A DNA stretch of 35,595 nt from a virus. The notes under the pieces were generated by a model. That model ran no database searches. It was not told the DNA's origin and was given only the letters and a program-made list of their open reading frames with translations. Positions within the stretch are counted from its first letter, which is position 1. The number at the start of each line of letters is the position of its first letter. A program made the position numbers and the translations under genes. Shown one piece after another: positions 23,987 through 32,137 of this stretch. The stretch covers positions 1 to 35,595 of IMG/VR virus record IMGVR_UViG_3300032047_000052; one strand, 5' to 3'.

Positions 23987-24694
23987 TTACTTTTTCTTCT
24001 TAAATGAAAGTTTCCAATACATAGAACCACCTATAAATGGTGTAACATCGTTATTTGAATTTAGTACACCCAAGTTTAATCCAAAAACTTTATTTTGTTT
24101 ATCTTTGTATAAAATTCCAAAGTTTGCACTTTGAATAAAATCAGTTTTATTGAAAGCACCACCAAATCCGTAATATAATTCTCTTTTAGGTAACTCTTTT
24201 ACTATCTTTGTATTATAGATTGTTGGAATCTGAAAGTTCCATTCTATTTTTCTACTTAGAATTCTATTTTGTGATATTGTATCTGTAAGAAACCCAAAAC
24301 CTAAAGATGGGTTTGGTTTTGTTCCCAGTGAATCAATTGTTATTTCAGGTCCAAAATCATATGTTAGATTCAAAGTATCTGTTACAATATATTTTGCGTA
24401 ATAATCTTCAACTACTTTTAAAGAATCAACATCAGCTGGAACTTCTACAGTAACTGTTTCTACTTTGGTAATATATTTTGGTACATACTTTGGAACTTCA
24501 ATTACTTTTTCAACAAATACAGTATCTACTTTTTGTTCCAATAGTTCATAGTCTTTTCCATCCACCTTTACTATATCTTTCGGGTCTATGGATGAATCTC
24601 CACTACATGCTCTCATTAATAGTATAACAACTATCAATCCTACTATTAGTATCTCCTTGAAATACTTTCGTAGTATGCTAAAGAATATGCTCAT
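23987..24694 (-). CDS. Membrane-anchored protein, possible spanin-like (235 aa)
   Basis: Residues about 14-28 (EILIVGLIVVILLMR) form one N-terminal membrane segment after a short basic stretch. A Cys follows at residue 30. The next part has repeated VDTVFVEKVIEVPKYVPKYI (about 56-75) with alternating Val/Glu/Lys residues, then a beta-rich C-terminal half with YYGFGGAFNKTDF and VFGLNLGVLN, ending WKLSFKKKK. Such N-terminally anchored VDTV...VPKY proteins are familiar from Bacteroidota phages. They may help lysis (spanin role) or sit in the envelope, but no function is proven. The start overlaps the upstream stop by 17 bases. No holin or endolysin is visible in the window. Confidence 0.5.
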   Translation of the reverse strand: MSIFFSILRKYFKEILIVGLIVVILLMRACSGDSSIDPKDIVKVDGKDYELLEQKVDTVFVEKVIEVPKYVPKYITKVETVTVEVPADVDSLKVVEDYYAKYIVTDTLNLTYDFGPEITIDSLGTKPNPSLGFGFLTDTISQNRILSRKIEWNFQIPTIYNTKIVKELPKRELYYGFGGAFNKTDFIQSANFGILYKDKQNKVFGLNLGVLNSNNDVTPFIGGSMYWKLSFKKKK

Positions 24695-25343
24695 AATTTT
24701 TATCTTTTATTTTATCAAATGCTTTGTTACGCTTTTTTGATATTTCTTCTATTTCCTTTTTACCTCGTTTGATGAAATCTTTCATTTCTTTTTTCATCTC
24801 ATCTACTGGTCTTGGTAGTACATAAGAATTCATTACATTCCCATCTTCACCGATTTCATCATATTGTTGTTTTAGATTTTCAATATCTTGCTCTATTAGG
24901 TCTAATTTTATCAAACCTTCTGCAATCATATTACCATAAATCTTATATTCTTGATAACTATCCCAAACTCCATTGATTCTGAGTTCTCTTTCTAAGATTT
25001 TATTACAATCTATACACCAACCTGTTTTTTGTATTAGTTTTCTATTGGTTGGTCCGAAATCACCCTCATGTTTACAATTATTGTTTTTACATTCACCTAA
25101 ATCCTTCAAGTATTTTCTTACTTGTTGTAAAGCATCTGAGTTTTTACCCGTTTTTAGGATATACCCATCTTTTTTTTCAAATTTATGGTGTTCCGTTTCC
25201 CAAACATCTCCAACTTCTCTATTTTCTTCTGCTTTGGTGTATCCTAATTGAGTACTCTTTTCATACTCACCAGTTTGAACCATATCTGCCAACTTTCTAC
25301 GAGTTGGATGCATAAATTTCCGTTTGAATTCCTTTTGTGCCAT
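24678..25343 (-). CDS. Zinc-binding coiled-coil protein, terminase-region (221 aa)
   Basis: I know of no functional name. Four Cys arranged as C85-x4-C90 and C110-x2-C113 (ECKNNNC, GWCIDC) suggest a zinc ribbon. The N-terminal part (KFMHPTRRKLADMVQTGEYE) is basic and is followed by WETEHHKFEKKDGYILKTGK. The C-terminal ~75 residues are a charged coiled coil (IEQDIENLKQQYDE, then EMKKEMKDFIKRGKKEIEE). It is encoded two genes before the large terminase, near where T4 has gp16, the small terminase. A DNA-recognition packaging role is therefore possible but only positional. AAGG is about 7 bases before ATG 25343. Confidence 0.5.
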   Translation of the reverse strand: MAQKEFKRKFMHPTRRKLADMVQTGEYEKSTQLGYTKAEENREVGDVWETEHHKFEKKDGYILKTGKNSDALQQVRKYLKDLGECKNNNCKHEGDFGPTNRKLIQKTGWCIDCNKILERELRINGVWDSYQEYKIYGNMIAEGLIKLDLIEQDIENLKQQYDEIGEDGNVMNSYVLPRPVDEMKKEMKDFIKRGKKEIEEISKKRNKAFDKIKDKNYEHIL

Positions 25344-25374
25344 AGTTACCTTTATTACATATTATATATGTATA

Positions 25375-25383
25375 TATAAATAT
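25375..25383 (-). promoter_or_regulatory. Recurrent ATATTTATA element
   Basis: Sense ATATTTATA is 31 bases before ATG 25343, in a 64-base AT-rich gap after the 1046-aa gene. Likely promoter for the packaging block. Confidence 0.4.
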
Positions 25384-25407
25384 CACCAAAATGTAAAAAC
25401 ATAAATT

Positions 25408-28400
25408 TTAGAAGAAAATACCCAATATTTGATTTACAGAAGCAAATGTACCTGTAAGTTTAAAGGTATTTCCTTTGTATTGAAACACAATACCTTCATT
25501 TGGTACAATCTTTTTAGCTCCACCGATAGAATTTAATCTTTTTAGTTCTAATTTAAGTTTTTCTATCTTCTTTGGGTCACCTGATTTTTTCACATCTTTA
25601 ATTGTCTTATCAATCCTTTTCTTTATATCACGAATTGCTTTATCTGGATTGACTGTTAGTGCTGATGATGTGAATTCCAACACTTCTGCTCCTAAACCTA
25701 AGAATATTTCTTCAAACTTCATTAAGTTCTTTTTACCAATCTTCTTTTGGTCATCTTTATCTGTTTTTTTAGCCCATTCCAATGTTTTTTCATCAGTAAT
25801 GTTCTTTTTATCTAATCTAAACTTCTTATCAAAGAATGCCCATCTCTTAACTAACCCCATTTTGGTTTTGTTATCAAGTGTTGATGGTGAATTCTTATCA
25901 ACCCATTGTTCCCACCACGCTTGGTGATAGTTTGCAACACCATCGGTATCTTTTAAACTAAATTCTTTTTGTAGTTTAGATATCTTTGATGAATACTTAT
26001 TACGTTTTTTAGATAAATCAGCTGATTTAGGTAGTTTTACAACAGGTGGTCCTTGAATAGTGTAATTATCTTGTACATCTTTGTTAACTTGCTTAATCAT
26101 ACCCGCCAATACTCTAGCAGCTTCAGTATTTTCACCGATTGCGATTCCCTCATCATTATATTCCATAGTTCCATGAAATACAAGTAAAGCTTGTCCGTAT
26201 GCAATCACATTAACTGATGTTGGATATATCACCTCAAGGTTCATAAAACATGCACCTTCTTTAAATACCTTATTTCTCTGTTTATCTGAAAGAGATGAGA
26301 TAGCTTTGGATAAATCCTTCATAGCAAAATTATAAGCATCACTCAATCCACCTCTTCCTTGAAACTTATCCGATACTCCCTTTATATCCAAAGCATTCTC
26401 ACCTTTATTTTTTAAATGTCCTTTGTTTCTAGCAGCAACTAATCTACCTTCTCTCCAACTAACTGCTAATGCTTGTCCATCTGTTTTCTCTCTTGTGAAC
26501 TCAAGTGTACCTTCTAAAGCACGATTTACGATATCTTTAAGCTGTCCAAATGTTAAATTGATATCAGTATCAAATGGATGAGACATATGTCCATAGGCAC
26601 CACCTTCTGTAAGTATTGATTCCCTTACTACTCTATCCTTTTTTAGTAATCCATGCAATTCTCTACCATCTGCTTCTTTACCAAATCCTTTACCAATTTG
26701 TTTTTTCCAAAGTAATTCTAAAAAGTCCTTTTTTTGTTTTGGTGATAATCCTTTTAATTTTTGATTGATTTGTTTTCTGTTTTTATAAACATACTTTTTG
26801 AAATCCATATAAAAGAAATCATTAACTTCCTTTATAGTATCGTATTGATATTCTTTATTAGAATCTGTATTTTTTCTTTGTTTATCCAATCTTTGATGGA
26901 TTTTCTTCATATCTTCTTTACCAGGATATCCAATAGCCAATGATTCATCTGTTCCACCAAATTTTTCTGCTTCTTTTGCTCTTAACGCTGGTAAGAATCT
27001 AAACTTTGCTCTTTTTCTAACTCTTCCTTTTTTTCTTAATACATTTTTATGAACTACTTTAGCTTGTTGGATTGATAACTCTGATTTCTTTTTACCAGGA
27101 AATAAATCCTTCATAAACTCATCATAAACTTGTAGATATGCTTTTTTGTACGCAATCTTTTTAAGTTTAGCAAGAGGTTTTTTTCTTTTCATTGTTCTTT
27201 TTCTTCTTCTTGCTATAGCAGCTCGTTTACCAGCCATCGCTGCTTTTCTTCGTAAAAGGTCAGCGGGTCTTAATCTCCCCTTACTTTCATCTTGTGGCAT
27301 ATCTTCAGGAAACTCTACTTCCATTTGTTCTTTAACAAGTCGGAAAGTTACAACTTTTCTTCCATTGATAGTAGGCATCCCATGCTCATCTTTTCCAATT
27401 GATTTAACAACTGTCTTTTTATTCTTAAATCTACCAGTCATAATAGTATCTCCCACTTTAACAGGTAGTACAATATTTTCATTTAGAGATGCTTCAAATT
27501 CTTGCTCTAATTCTTTAGCTCCCCTTGCATCATCAGTAGATTCTTCCTTATCATCTTGATTAATCCCTAACCCTCTAACAACTTCATATCCTACTAATGC
27601 AGCTGTACGAGTTACGTGAGTAAACCATTTAGAATAAGCATTAGATGAATAGATATCAACTTGGTTGTTAGCGGTGGTTGTTCCAATTACACCAGCAGGA
27701 AAATAAGATACTGAAGTTTGTGGTCCTTTTGGGTATTCTGGATGTTCGTAGTAATCTTCAAATTTTTCATCACTTAACATATTGATTACACTCCACCCCA
27801 GCTTAGCTGCTCTATCTACTGATAATTTTTTGTATAGTTTGTGATTTGGTACAAAGAAATTTGGTCCATCATCTACATCTGCTCCAGTACTACTACCAAA
27901 TGAAGCTTCGTTAATTATATATTCTTCTATTCTTTCTTTGGGAACAAATAATCCTTCCGAAAGTTTATCAGTTACGAACTTAAAAATTGTTTTATTGAAT
28001 TTATTGTAAGCTCTATCTTTAAAGAACTTTTCTTTTTGTTCATCTGAACCCATTGATAATCCATTACGAACTTCAGTACCACTTACTGCACCACCTTGCA
28101 TTGGTGCTATATAAAGGTATCCCGCATCTTCATATCCTTCGGTTGGGTTACCATCCCATTTTCTAAAAAATTTACCATCTAATCTACTAGCATCTTTTTG
28201 TCCAACAACAGTTACAAATGCCGTTGTTTTTTTATTAAATCGTTTAAGTACTTCGGTTGGTACATACGGATTTTTGACTTGTACGATTTTGGATTTTGGG
28301 ATTCCAAACATCGTTGTCATAATTTTTACCTTTTCTTTGAAGTTAAAAGGTGAACGACCTTTTTCTGTTTTGTTAGATGTTCCGATAAATACATCAGATT

Positions 28401-28548
28401 TTCCAAATTTCTTTTGAAGATGTTCAAATGTTTTGTAGTGTCCTTTGTGCATGGGTTGAAATCTACCAGCGTAAACTACTACTACTTTTTTGATATTTGA
28501 TTCTTCTAATAGAATCTGTTGTACTAAATGATTACTAAGTTCGCTCAT
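25408..28548 (-). CDS. Nucleotidyltransferase + ligase-like modular protein (1046 aa)
   Basis: Residues about 20-200 are a cytidylyltransferase-like (NMNAT-type) domain with GRFQPMHKGH (28-37, the HxGH site) and VSGTEVR (155-161). Residues about 215-345 are a separate region. Residues about 358-407 resemble a small beta domain (VKVGDTIMTGRFKNKKTVVK). Residues about 420-535 are extremely basic (LLRRKAAMAGKRAAIARRRK). Residues about 649-850 look like a nucleic-acid ligase-type nucleotidyltransferase: K688-T-D-G691 (KxDG), then RNKG, then FMNLEVIYP with E772. I recall this C-terminal family as DUF6267 in marine phages. Boundaries fall at IINE|A (214), SLNE|N (357) and ILTE|G (648), sites that suit prohead-protease cutting. 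GAGG is nine bases before ATG 28548. Confidence 0.7.
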   Translation of the reverse strand: MSELSNHLVQQILLEESNIKKVVVVYAGRFQPMHKGHYKTFEHLQKKFGKSDVFIGTSNKTEKGRSPFNFKEKVKIMTTMFGIPKSKIVQVKNPYVPTEVLKRFNKKTTAFVTVVGQKDASRLDGKFFRKWDGNPTEGYEDAGYLYIAPMQGGAVSGTEVRNGLSMGSDEQKEKFFKDRAYNKFNKTIFKFVTDKLSEGLFVPKERIEEYIINEASFGSSTGADVDDGPNFFVPNHKLYKKLSVDRAAKLGWSVINMLSDEKFEDYYEHPEYPKGPQTSVSYFPAGVIGTTTANNQVDIYSSNAYSKWFTHVTRTAALVGYEVVRGLGINQDDKEESTDDARGAKELEQEFEASLNENIVLPVKVGDTIMTGRFKNKKTVVKSIGKDEHGMPTINGRKVVTFRLVKEQMEVEFPEDMPQDESKGRLRPADLLRRKAAMAGKRAAIARRRKRTMKRKKPLAKLKKIAYKKAYLQVYDEFMKDLFPGKKKSELSIQQAKVVHKNVLRKKGRVRKRAKFRFLPALRAKEAEKFGGTDESLAIGYPGKEDMKKIHQRLDKQRKNTDSNKEYQYDTIKEVNDFFYMDFKKYVYKNRKQINQKLKGLSPKQKKDFLELLWKKQIGKGFGKEADGRELHGLLKKDRVVRESILTEGGAYGHMSHPFDTDINLTFGQLKDIVNRALEGTLEFTREKTDGQALAVSWREGRLVAARNKGHLKNKGENALDIKGVSDKFQGRGGLSDAYNFAMKDLSKAISSLSDKQRNKVFKEGACFMNLEVIYPTSVNVIAYGQALLVFHGTMEYNDEGIAIGENTEAARVLAGMIKQVNKDVQDNYTIQGPPVVKLPKSADLSKKRNKYSSKISKLQKEFSLKDTDGVANYHQAWWEQWVDKNSPSTLDNKTKMGLVKRWAFFDKKFRLDKKNITDEKTLEWAKKTDKDDQKKIGKKNLMKFEEIFLGLGAEVLEFTSSALTVNPDKAIRDIKKRIDKTIKDVKKSGDPKKIEKLKLELKRLNSIGGAKKIVPNEGIVFQYKGNTFKLTGTFASVNQILGIFF

Positions 28549-28563
28549 AAGTTTGCCTCAGTA

Positions 28564-28572
28564 TATAAATAT
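28564..28572 (-). promoter_or_regulatory. Recurrent ATATTTATA element
   Basis: Sense ATATTTATA lies just 15 bases before ATG 28548 of the 1046-aa gene. If it is a -10 element the leader would be very short. Confidence 0.35.
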
Positions 28573-28591
28573 AAGATTATAATAAATGGGT

Positions 28592-28711
28592 TTATTTTTT
28601 GTAAACAAAGGGGTCTCTCTTTTTTAACTCCTTTATTTTTTTCTTATATAGCTTATCCAATTTGTAATCTTCGTATCTTTTTTTAAAGTAGTTTATTATT
28701 CTTTTTATCAT
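28592..28711 (-). CDS. Small basic protein (39 aa)
   Basis: The gene was found by direct reading: ATG at 28711, TAA at 28592-28594. The product begins MIKRIINYFKKRYEDYKLDK and ends KELKKRDPFVYKK. It is very basic and helical. The KKRDPF(V/I)Y ending recalls very small proteins of T4-like cyanophages, but I have no function for it. It lies between the glycosyltransferase and the 1046-aa gene, with an ATATTTATA motif 13 bases upstream and another just after it. The upstream sequence AAAAGATAGATA gives no clear Shine-Dalgarno. Credible because the motif, spacing and composition fit a real gene. Confidence 0.62.
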   Translation of the reverse strand: MIKRIINYFKKRYEDYKLDKLYKKKIKELKKRDPFVYKK

Positions 28712-28724
28712 TATCTATCTTTTA

Positions 28725-28733
28725 TATAAATAT
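28725..28733 (-). promoter_or_regulatory. Recurrent ATATTTATA element
   Basis: Sense ATATTTATA is 13 bases before ATG 28711 of the 39-aa gene, right after the glycosyltransferase stop. Confidence 0.35.
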
Positions 28734-28739
28734 TATTTA

Positions 28740-30188
28740 TTACAATAAAGTACTGTAATCATGTTTAATTAATTTATTTACTTCTGAATGATACTTTGCG
28801 TAATATGATTTTATATCTACAAATGAATCTAAGTGTTTACTATTATGTTTCAAAATCGGGTTTACATTATGCATCCATTCTAATTTTTCTTCATCAGATT
28901 TATTACAAAGTAATTTAACTTGTTCTAAAATTAAATTAAATCTTTTTTCTGGTGATGGTTCTTTATCATATGATTCATCTATATATGGTTCAAATGTTTT
29001 GAATCCCATTTTTTTCAAATGTTCTAATGTACCCACACTACCAAAAACTATAAATGGATGATTATGTCCTAATGGTTTTACTACCTTTTCTGAAATATAG
29101 TATTCATTGGGTAGTACTGTTGTTTCGGTAACTAATGAAAACATAGAATCTTCATATACAGATGCTCTTTCGTGATTGATTCCAAATAAAGTTTGTAAAT
29201 CATCATAATCATAAGTTTTCTTTGGTTTGTTTTCGTACAAATGTAATAAAGAATCTTTTAAAGGTTTAAAATTATAAATGTGATTGTGGGCAATATCAAA
29301 CTCTGTTAATTCAACTATATGTGGAATATTTTCTGATATAGTAAAATCATATGTTACAATATTCTCATCTAATAATCCTTCTTTTTCTAAAACTGCCAAA
29401 GTATATAATCTATGTGTTCTTAATCTTCTATTTAAACAATTAAAATTATATTTTTTTATTTCTACATTGTAATCAGTATTGATATGTTTAATTAGCTCTT
29501 TAGTTGGGTAGTCTTTATTACTCTTCCAATTATAATCTTTTTTGTAATTATCAAATTCCGAAGATTTGGTTTGCCAAACCCAGCTATGATAAACTACTTT
29601 TATTTTTTGAGTAATTCCATAGTTTCTACAAAATTGAGCATACCAATCATCTATATTGTGTCCTCCAAATGATAAAATACATTTTTCTGCAGGTATTTCT
29701 AACTTATGTAATGATTCATGCATATCCCTTAGATGAAAGTATTCTACAATACCTTCTTGAAAATAATTTAACATTATGGATATATTACTATTTTTTTTAA
29801 TAGCATTTAATGTTTTTGTAGGAATCAAATCTAAAACATTATTTTTATTTATAACATGCCCCATTCCATCACCTTCACCACTTTTTTCTTTAGCAGGAAA
29901 TGCATTACCAATACCACCATACATATCTATTCTATAAATGTACTCTTTATTATCTATTGTATTTCCGTTTTCATCTAAGATATCAAAAATTCTATTAAAT
30001 GTAGATTTTTTTACATCACATATTCTATTTCTATCAATACACCAAACACCCGGTTGGTTTACATCTGGATTAGCTGATTCAAATATTTTATACTCCTCTA
30101 TAGTATTTTTTTGAAATGGTGGATATGATTCAAAATCCCATGCATTCATAAATTTACCTTTGAAAAGATAATCGGATACAAAGTTCAT
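28740..30188 (-). CDS. Glycosyltransferase-like protein (482 aa)
   Basis: Shared features with the next gene upstream are FNCLNRRLRTHR (about residues 245-256) and a C-terminal motif VTETxxxxNEYYISEKVVKP, then HPFIVFGS, then GFKTF and DESYD. The (I/V)SEK...KP...PF segment resembles the nucleotide-sugar-binding YVTEK motif of fucosyltransferase-like (GT10 type) and related GT-B enzymes. No signal peptide or membrane segment is obvious, so it probably acts in the cytoplasm. It starts one base after the upstream stop without a Shine-Dalgarno and is the last gene of the sugar cassette. It presumably transfers a sugar to a phage or host glycan; the acceptor is unknown. Family named by motif resemblance only. 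Confidence 0.65.
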   Translation of the reverse strand: MNFVSDYLFKGKFMNAWDFESYPPFQKNTIEEYKIFESANPDVNQPGVWCIDRNRICDVKKSTFNRIFDILDENGNTIDNKEYIYRIDMYGGIGNAFPAKEKSGEGDGMGHVINKNNVLDLIPTKTLNAIKKNSNISIMLNYFQEGIVEYFHLRDMHESLHKLEIPAEKCILSFGGHNIDDWYAQFCRNYGITQKIKVVYHSWVWQTKSSEFDNYKKDYNWKSNKDYPTKELIKHINTDYNVEIKKYNFNCLNRRLRTHRLYTLAVLEKEGLLDENIVTYDFTISENIPHIVELTEFDIAHNHIYNFKPLKDSLLHLYENKPKKTYDYDDLQTLFGINHERASVYEDSMFSLVTETTVLPNEYYISEKVVKPLGHNHPFIVFGSVGTLEHLKKMGFKTFEPYIDESYDKEPSPEKRFNLILEQVKLLCNKSDEEKLEWMHNVNPILKHNSKHLDSFVDIKSYYAKYHSEVNKLIKHDYSTLL

Positions 30189-30189
30189 A

Positions 30190-31599
30190 TTAAAATAGTG
30201 TTTGCGTTAAAGATTTTTTTGGAATTATTAATGCATTTAAATACTTTTCAAAAGTTTTATTATAATCTTGTATGGGAAATGATTTAAAATGCTCATAGTT
30301 AAAATTAGCTATTTTAGCCGATTCAAACATAAATCCTTTTTTATCTTCTTCGGATAGATTACATAAATGTAAAATTTGCTCCATTGCCATCACATATCTT
30401 TTGTATGGGTCTTTTTCCGTATCATACGATTCATCCAAAAATCCAGTTTCTCCATATGTTTTAAATCCCCAATGTTGTAAATGTGCTAAGACATTTACAT
30501 TCCCAAAGATTATAAATGGATGTTTGTGTATTATTGGTTTCCATATTTTTTCTGAAATATATCCTATATTTTGATTTTCAAAGAAGTAAGATTCTGCTAC
30601 AACTGTAAACATAGAATCTTTATAGGGAATATCGGTTTCCATACCTATACCCTTTACGCCAATTATATCATCGTAATCAACTGTTTGTTTGGGTTTTTGT
30701 TTTCTAATTTTTTTAAATCTTCTCCACTCTGTATCTTTATTCTTAGGATTTATTTTTTCAATATAATTATAGTAATCGTTATCACTCGTATCGGGTTGAT
30801 TTAAATCATAAGATATTTGATTTTTATGTAGTAAACCCAATTTATCAAAATCTAATAGAAGTTTAGTTCTTAGCGGTCTTAATCTTCTCATTAAACAATT
30901 GAAATCATATTTTTTTATTTCATCAAACTCGTAATGTTCATTTAGTTGTTGATTTGAAAACCCAGAATACTTTCCCATATTTACAAACATTGGAAAAGAC
31001 CATAGATATGGAATTACAGTAAACCTCTCCATTGGTTCATCTAATTCTAATTCTTTTTGTTTTTTTGAAATCCAATCATTATACCAATGAAATATATTAT
31101 AATTAGCATTTACCAATATGAACTGAAAAAATGGGATACTATTTTGAACCCATTCATTTATATTTGATATTTCGTTATCTTCAATTAGCCCCTCCGATGA
31201 AAAGTTTAGTAGTATAAAAATATTAGGATTTTTATTAGCCATTTCTATTATCTTGTTTGGGATTTTATCTAATAAAAAATCATCTTTATTTCCAAATGCG
31301 TTTTCTGCATTCGAATATACACAAACTTCATATAATAGTATAGAATCTTTATAATCTTTTGGTTTTCTTAAATATTCATATGAGGATATAGTTTTATATT
31401 TATCTCTCAAAAACTGCATTTTATTATCAAACGATTTCGGAGGTTTTTTTAAATTCCTTTCATATGAATCTATATATTTAAACTGAGATTTGTAAAAATT
31501 ATTATTACTATCCCAATACGGATACTTCTCCCAATCTAAACTATTGGAGATATCATATTTACCACATTGATAATCGTTAAGAAAATAAATTTTATGCAT
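30190..31599 (-). CDS. Glycosyltransferase-like protein (469 aa)
   Basis: I start at ATG 31599 (MHKIYFLNDYQCGKYD). A TTG 21 bases upstream would overlap the neighbour more and has no ribosome binding site. The protein has FNCLMRRLRPLRTKLLL in the middle and a C-terminal block IGYISEKIWKPIIHKHPFII, then GFKTYGE and DESYD, the same motif order as the 482-aa paralogue. The two proteins are similar in length and layout, so they likely arose by duplication and diverged. The ATG overlaps the stop of the transketolase-like gene by eight bases. The donor sugar cannot be read from the sequence, though the neighbouring epimerases may supply it. Confidence 0.65.
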   Translation of the reverse strand: MHKIYFLNDYQCGKYDISNSLDWEKYPYWDSNNNFYKSQFKYIDSYERNLKKPPKSFDNKMQFLRDKYKTISSYEYLRKPKDYKDSILLYEVCVYSNAENAFGNKDDFLLDKIPNKIIEMANKNPNIFILLNFSSEGLIEDNEISNINEWVQNSIPFFQFILVNANYNIFHWYNDWISKKQKELELDEPMERFTVIPYLWSFPMFVNMGKYSGFSNQQLNEHYEFDEIKKYDFNCLMRRLRPLRTKLLLDFDKLGLLHKNQISYDLNQPDTSDNDYYNYIEKINPKNKDTEWRRFKKIRKQKPKQTVDYDDIIGVKGIGMETDIPYKDSMFTVVAESYFFENQNIGYISEKIWKPIIHKHPFIIFGNVNVLAHLQHWGFKTYGETGFLDESYDTEKDPYKRYVMAMEQILHLCNLSEEDKKGFMFESAKIANFNYEHFKSFPIQDYNKTFEKYLNALIIPKKSLTQTLF

Positions 31600-32137
31600 A
31601 ATATAGTTCAGGATATTCAACTAACACAGTTGGTCCTCCTCTTTGTAGAGCTTCCGTATATGCTGGTATTATTTTTTCTGCTTTATCTAATTTTTCAACA
31701 GGTGTGTGTTTTAACATTTTCCTAAACTCTTCTGTATAATCTGCTTTATGTTGATGACCAGGGTCTAATGGTTTATCTGAACCCTTTCCTACTCTAATTA
31801 ATAAACTTGGATTCCATTCTCCATCAGACATGATACGAATCTTATCTATATGGTTTATTAATTGATTAGCTGCACATATTACGAAATCCCATCTTGGATA
31901 GAATGATACAACAGAATGACCAGCCATCCCTAACCCCAATGTCATTCCCATTTGGGTTTCTTCCATTACTGGTGTTTCTATCATTCGTTCTTTTGGTAAC
32001 CCTTCTATGGTTTTACTCATCGGATTTCCATAATAAACTATTTGTTGTCCGATGAATATCATATTTGGGTCATCCATACAAAGTTTCATAGCTTCGGTTA
32101 AAGCATCTAAATAAGGTGTGTATTCTGGTTGTGCCAT
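31592..32137 (-). CDS. Transketolase/PDH-E1-beta-like pyrimidine domain alone (181 aa)
   Basis: This is a thiamin-diphosphate enzyme half. Features typical of the pyrimidine-binding domain of transketolase and pyruvate dehydrogenase E1 beta are ETPVMEETQMGMTLGLGMAG (54-73, with the Glu that contacts the cofactor aminopyrimidine), an IRVGKGS strand and GHQHKADYTEEF (127-138). It lacks the C-terminal domain of E1 beta, and no pyrophosphate-binding partner gene is in the window. It may pair with a partner encoded to the right or by the host. Split transketolases in polysaccharide loci make or rearrange unusual sugars. It is one base overlapped with the epimerase gene (TAATG) and eight bases with the next glycosyltransferase. 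Confidence 0.75.
   Translation of the reverse strand: MAQPEYTPYLDALTEAMKLCMDDPNMIFIGQQIVYYGNPMSKTIEGLPKERMIETPVMEETQMGMTLGLGMAGHSVVSFYPRWDFVICAANQLINHIDKIRIMSDGEWNPSLLIRVGKGSDKPLDPGHQHKADYTEEFRKMLKHTPVEKLDKAEKIIPAYTEALQRGGPTVLVEYPELYYA

Noticed and set aside
30190-31620. TTG start at 31620 for the 469-aa glycosyltransferase
   Set aside because: ATG 31599 is more usual and reduces overlap with the previous gene.
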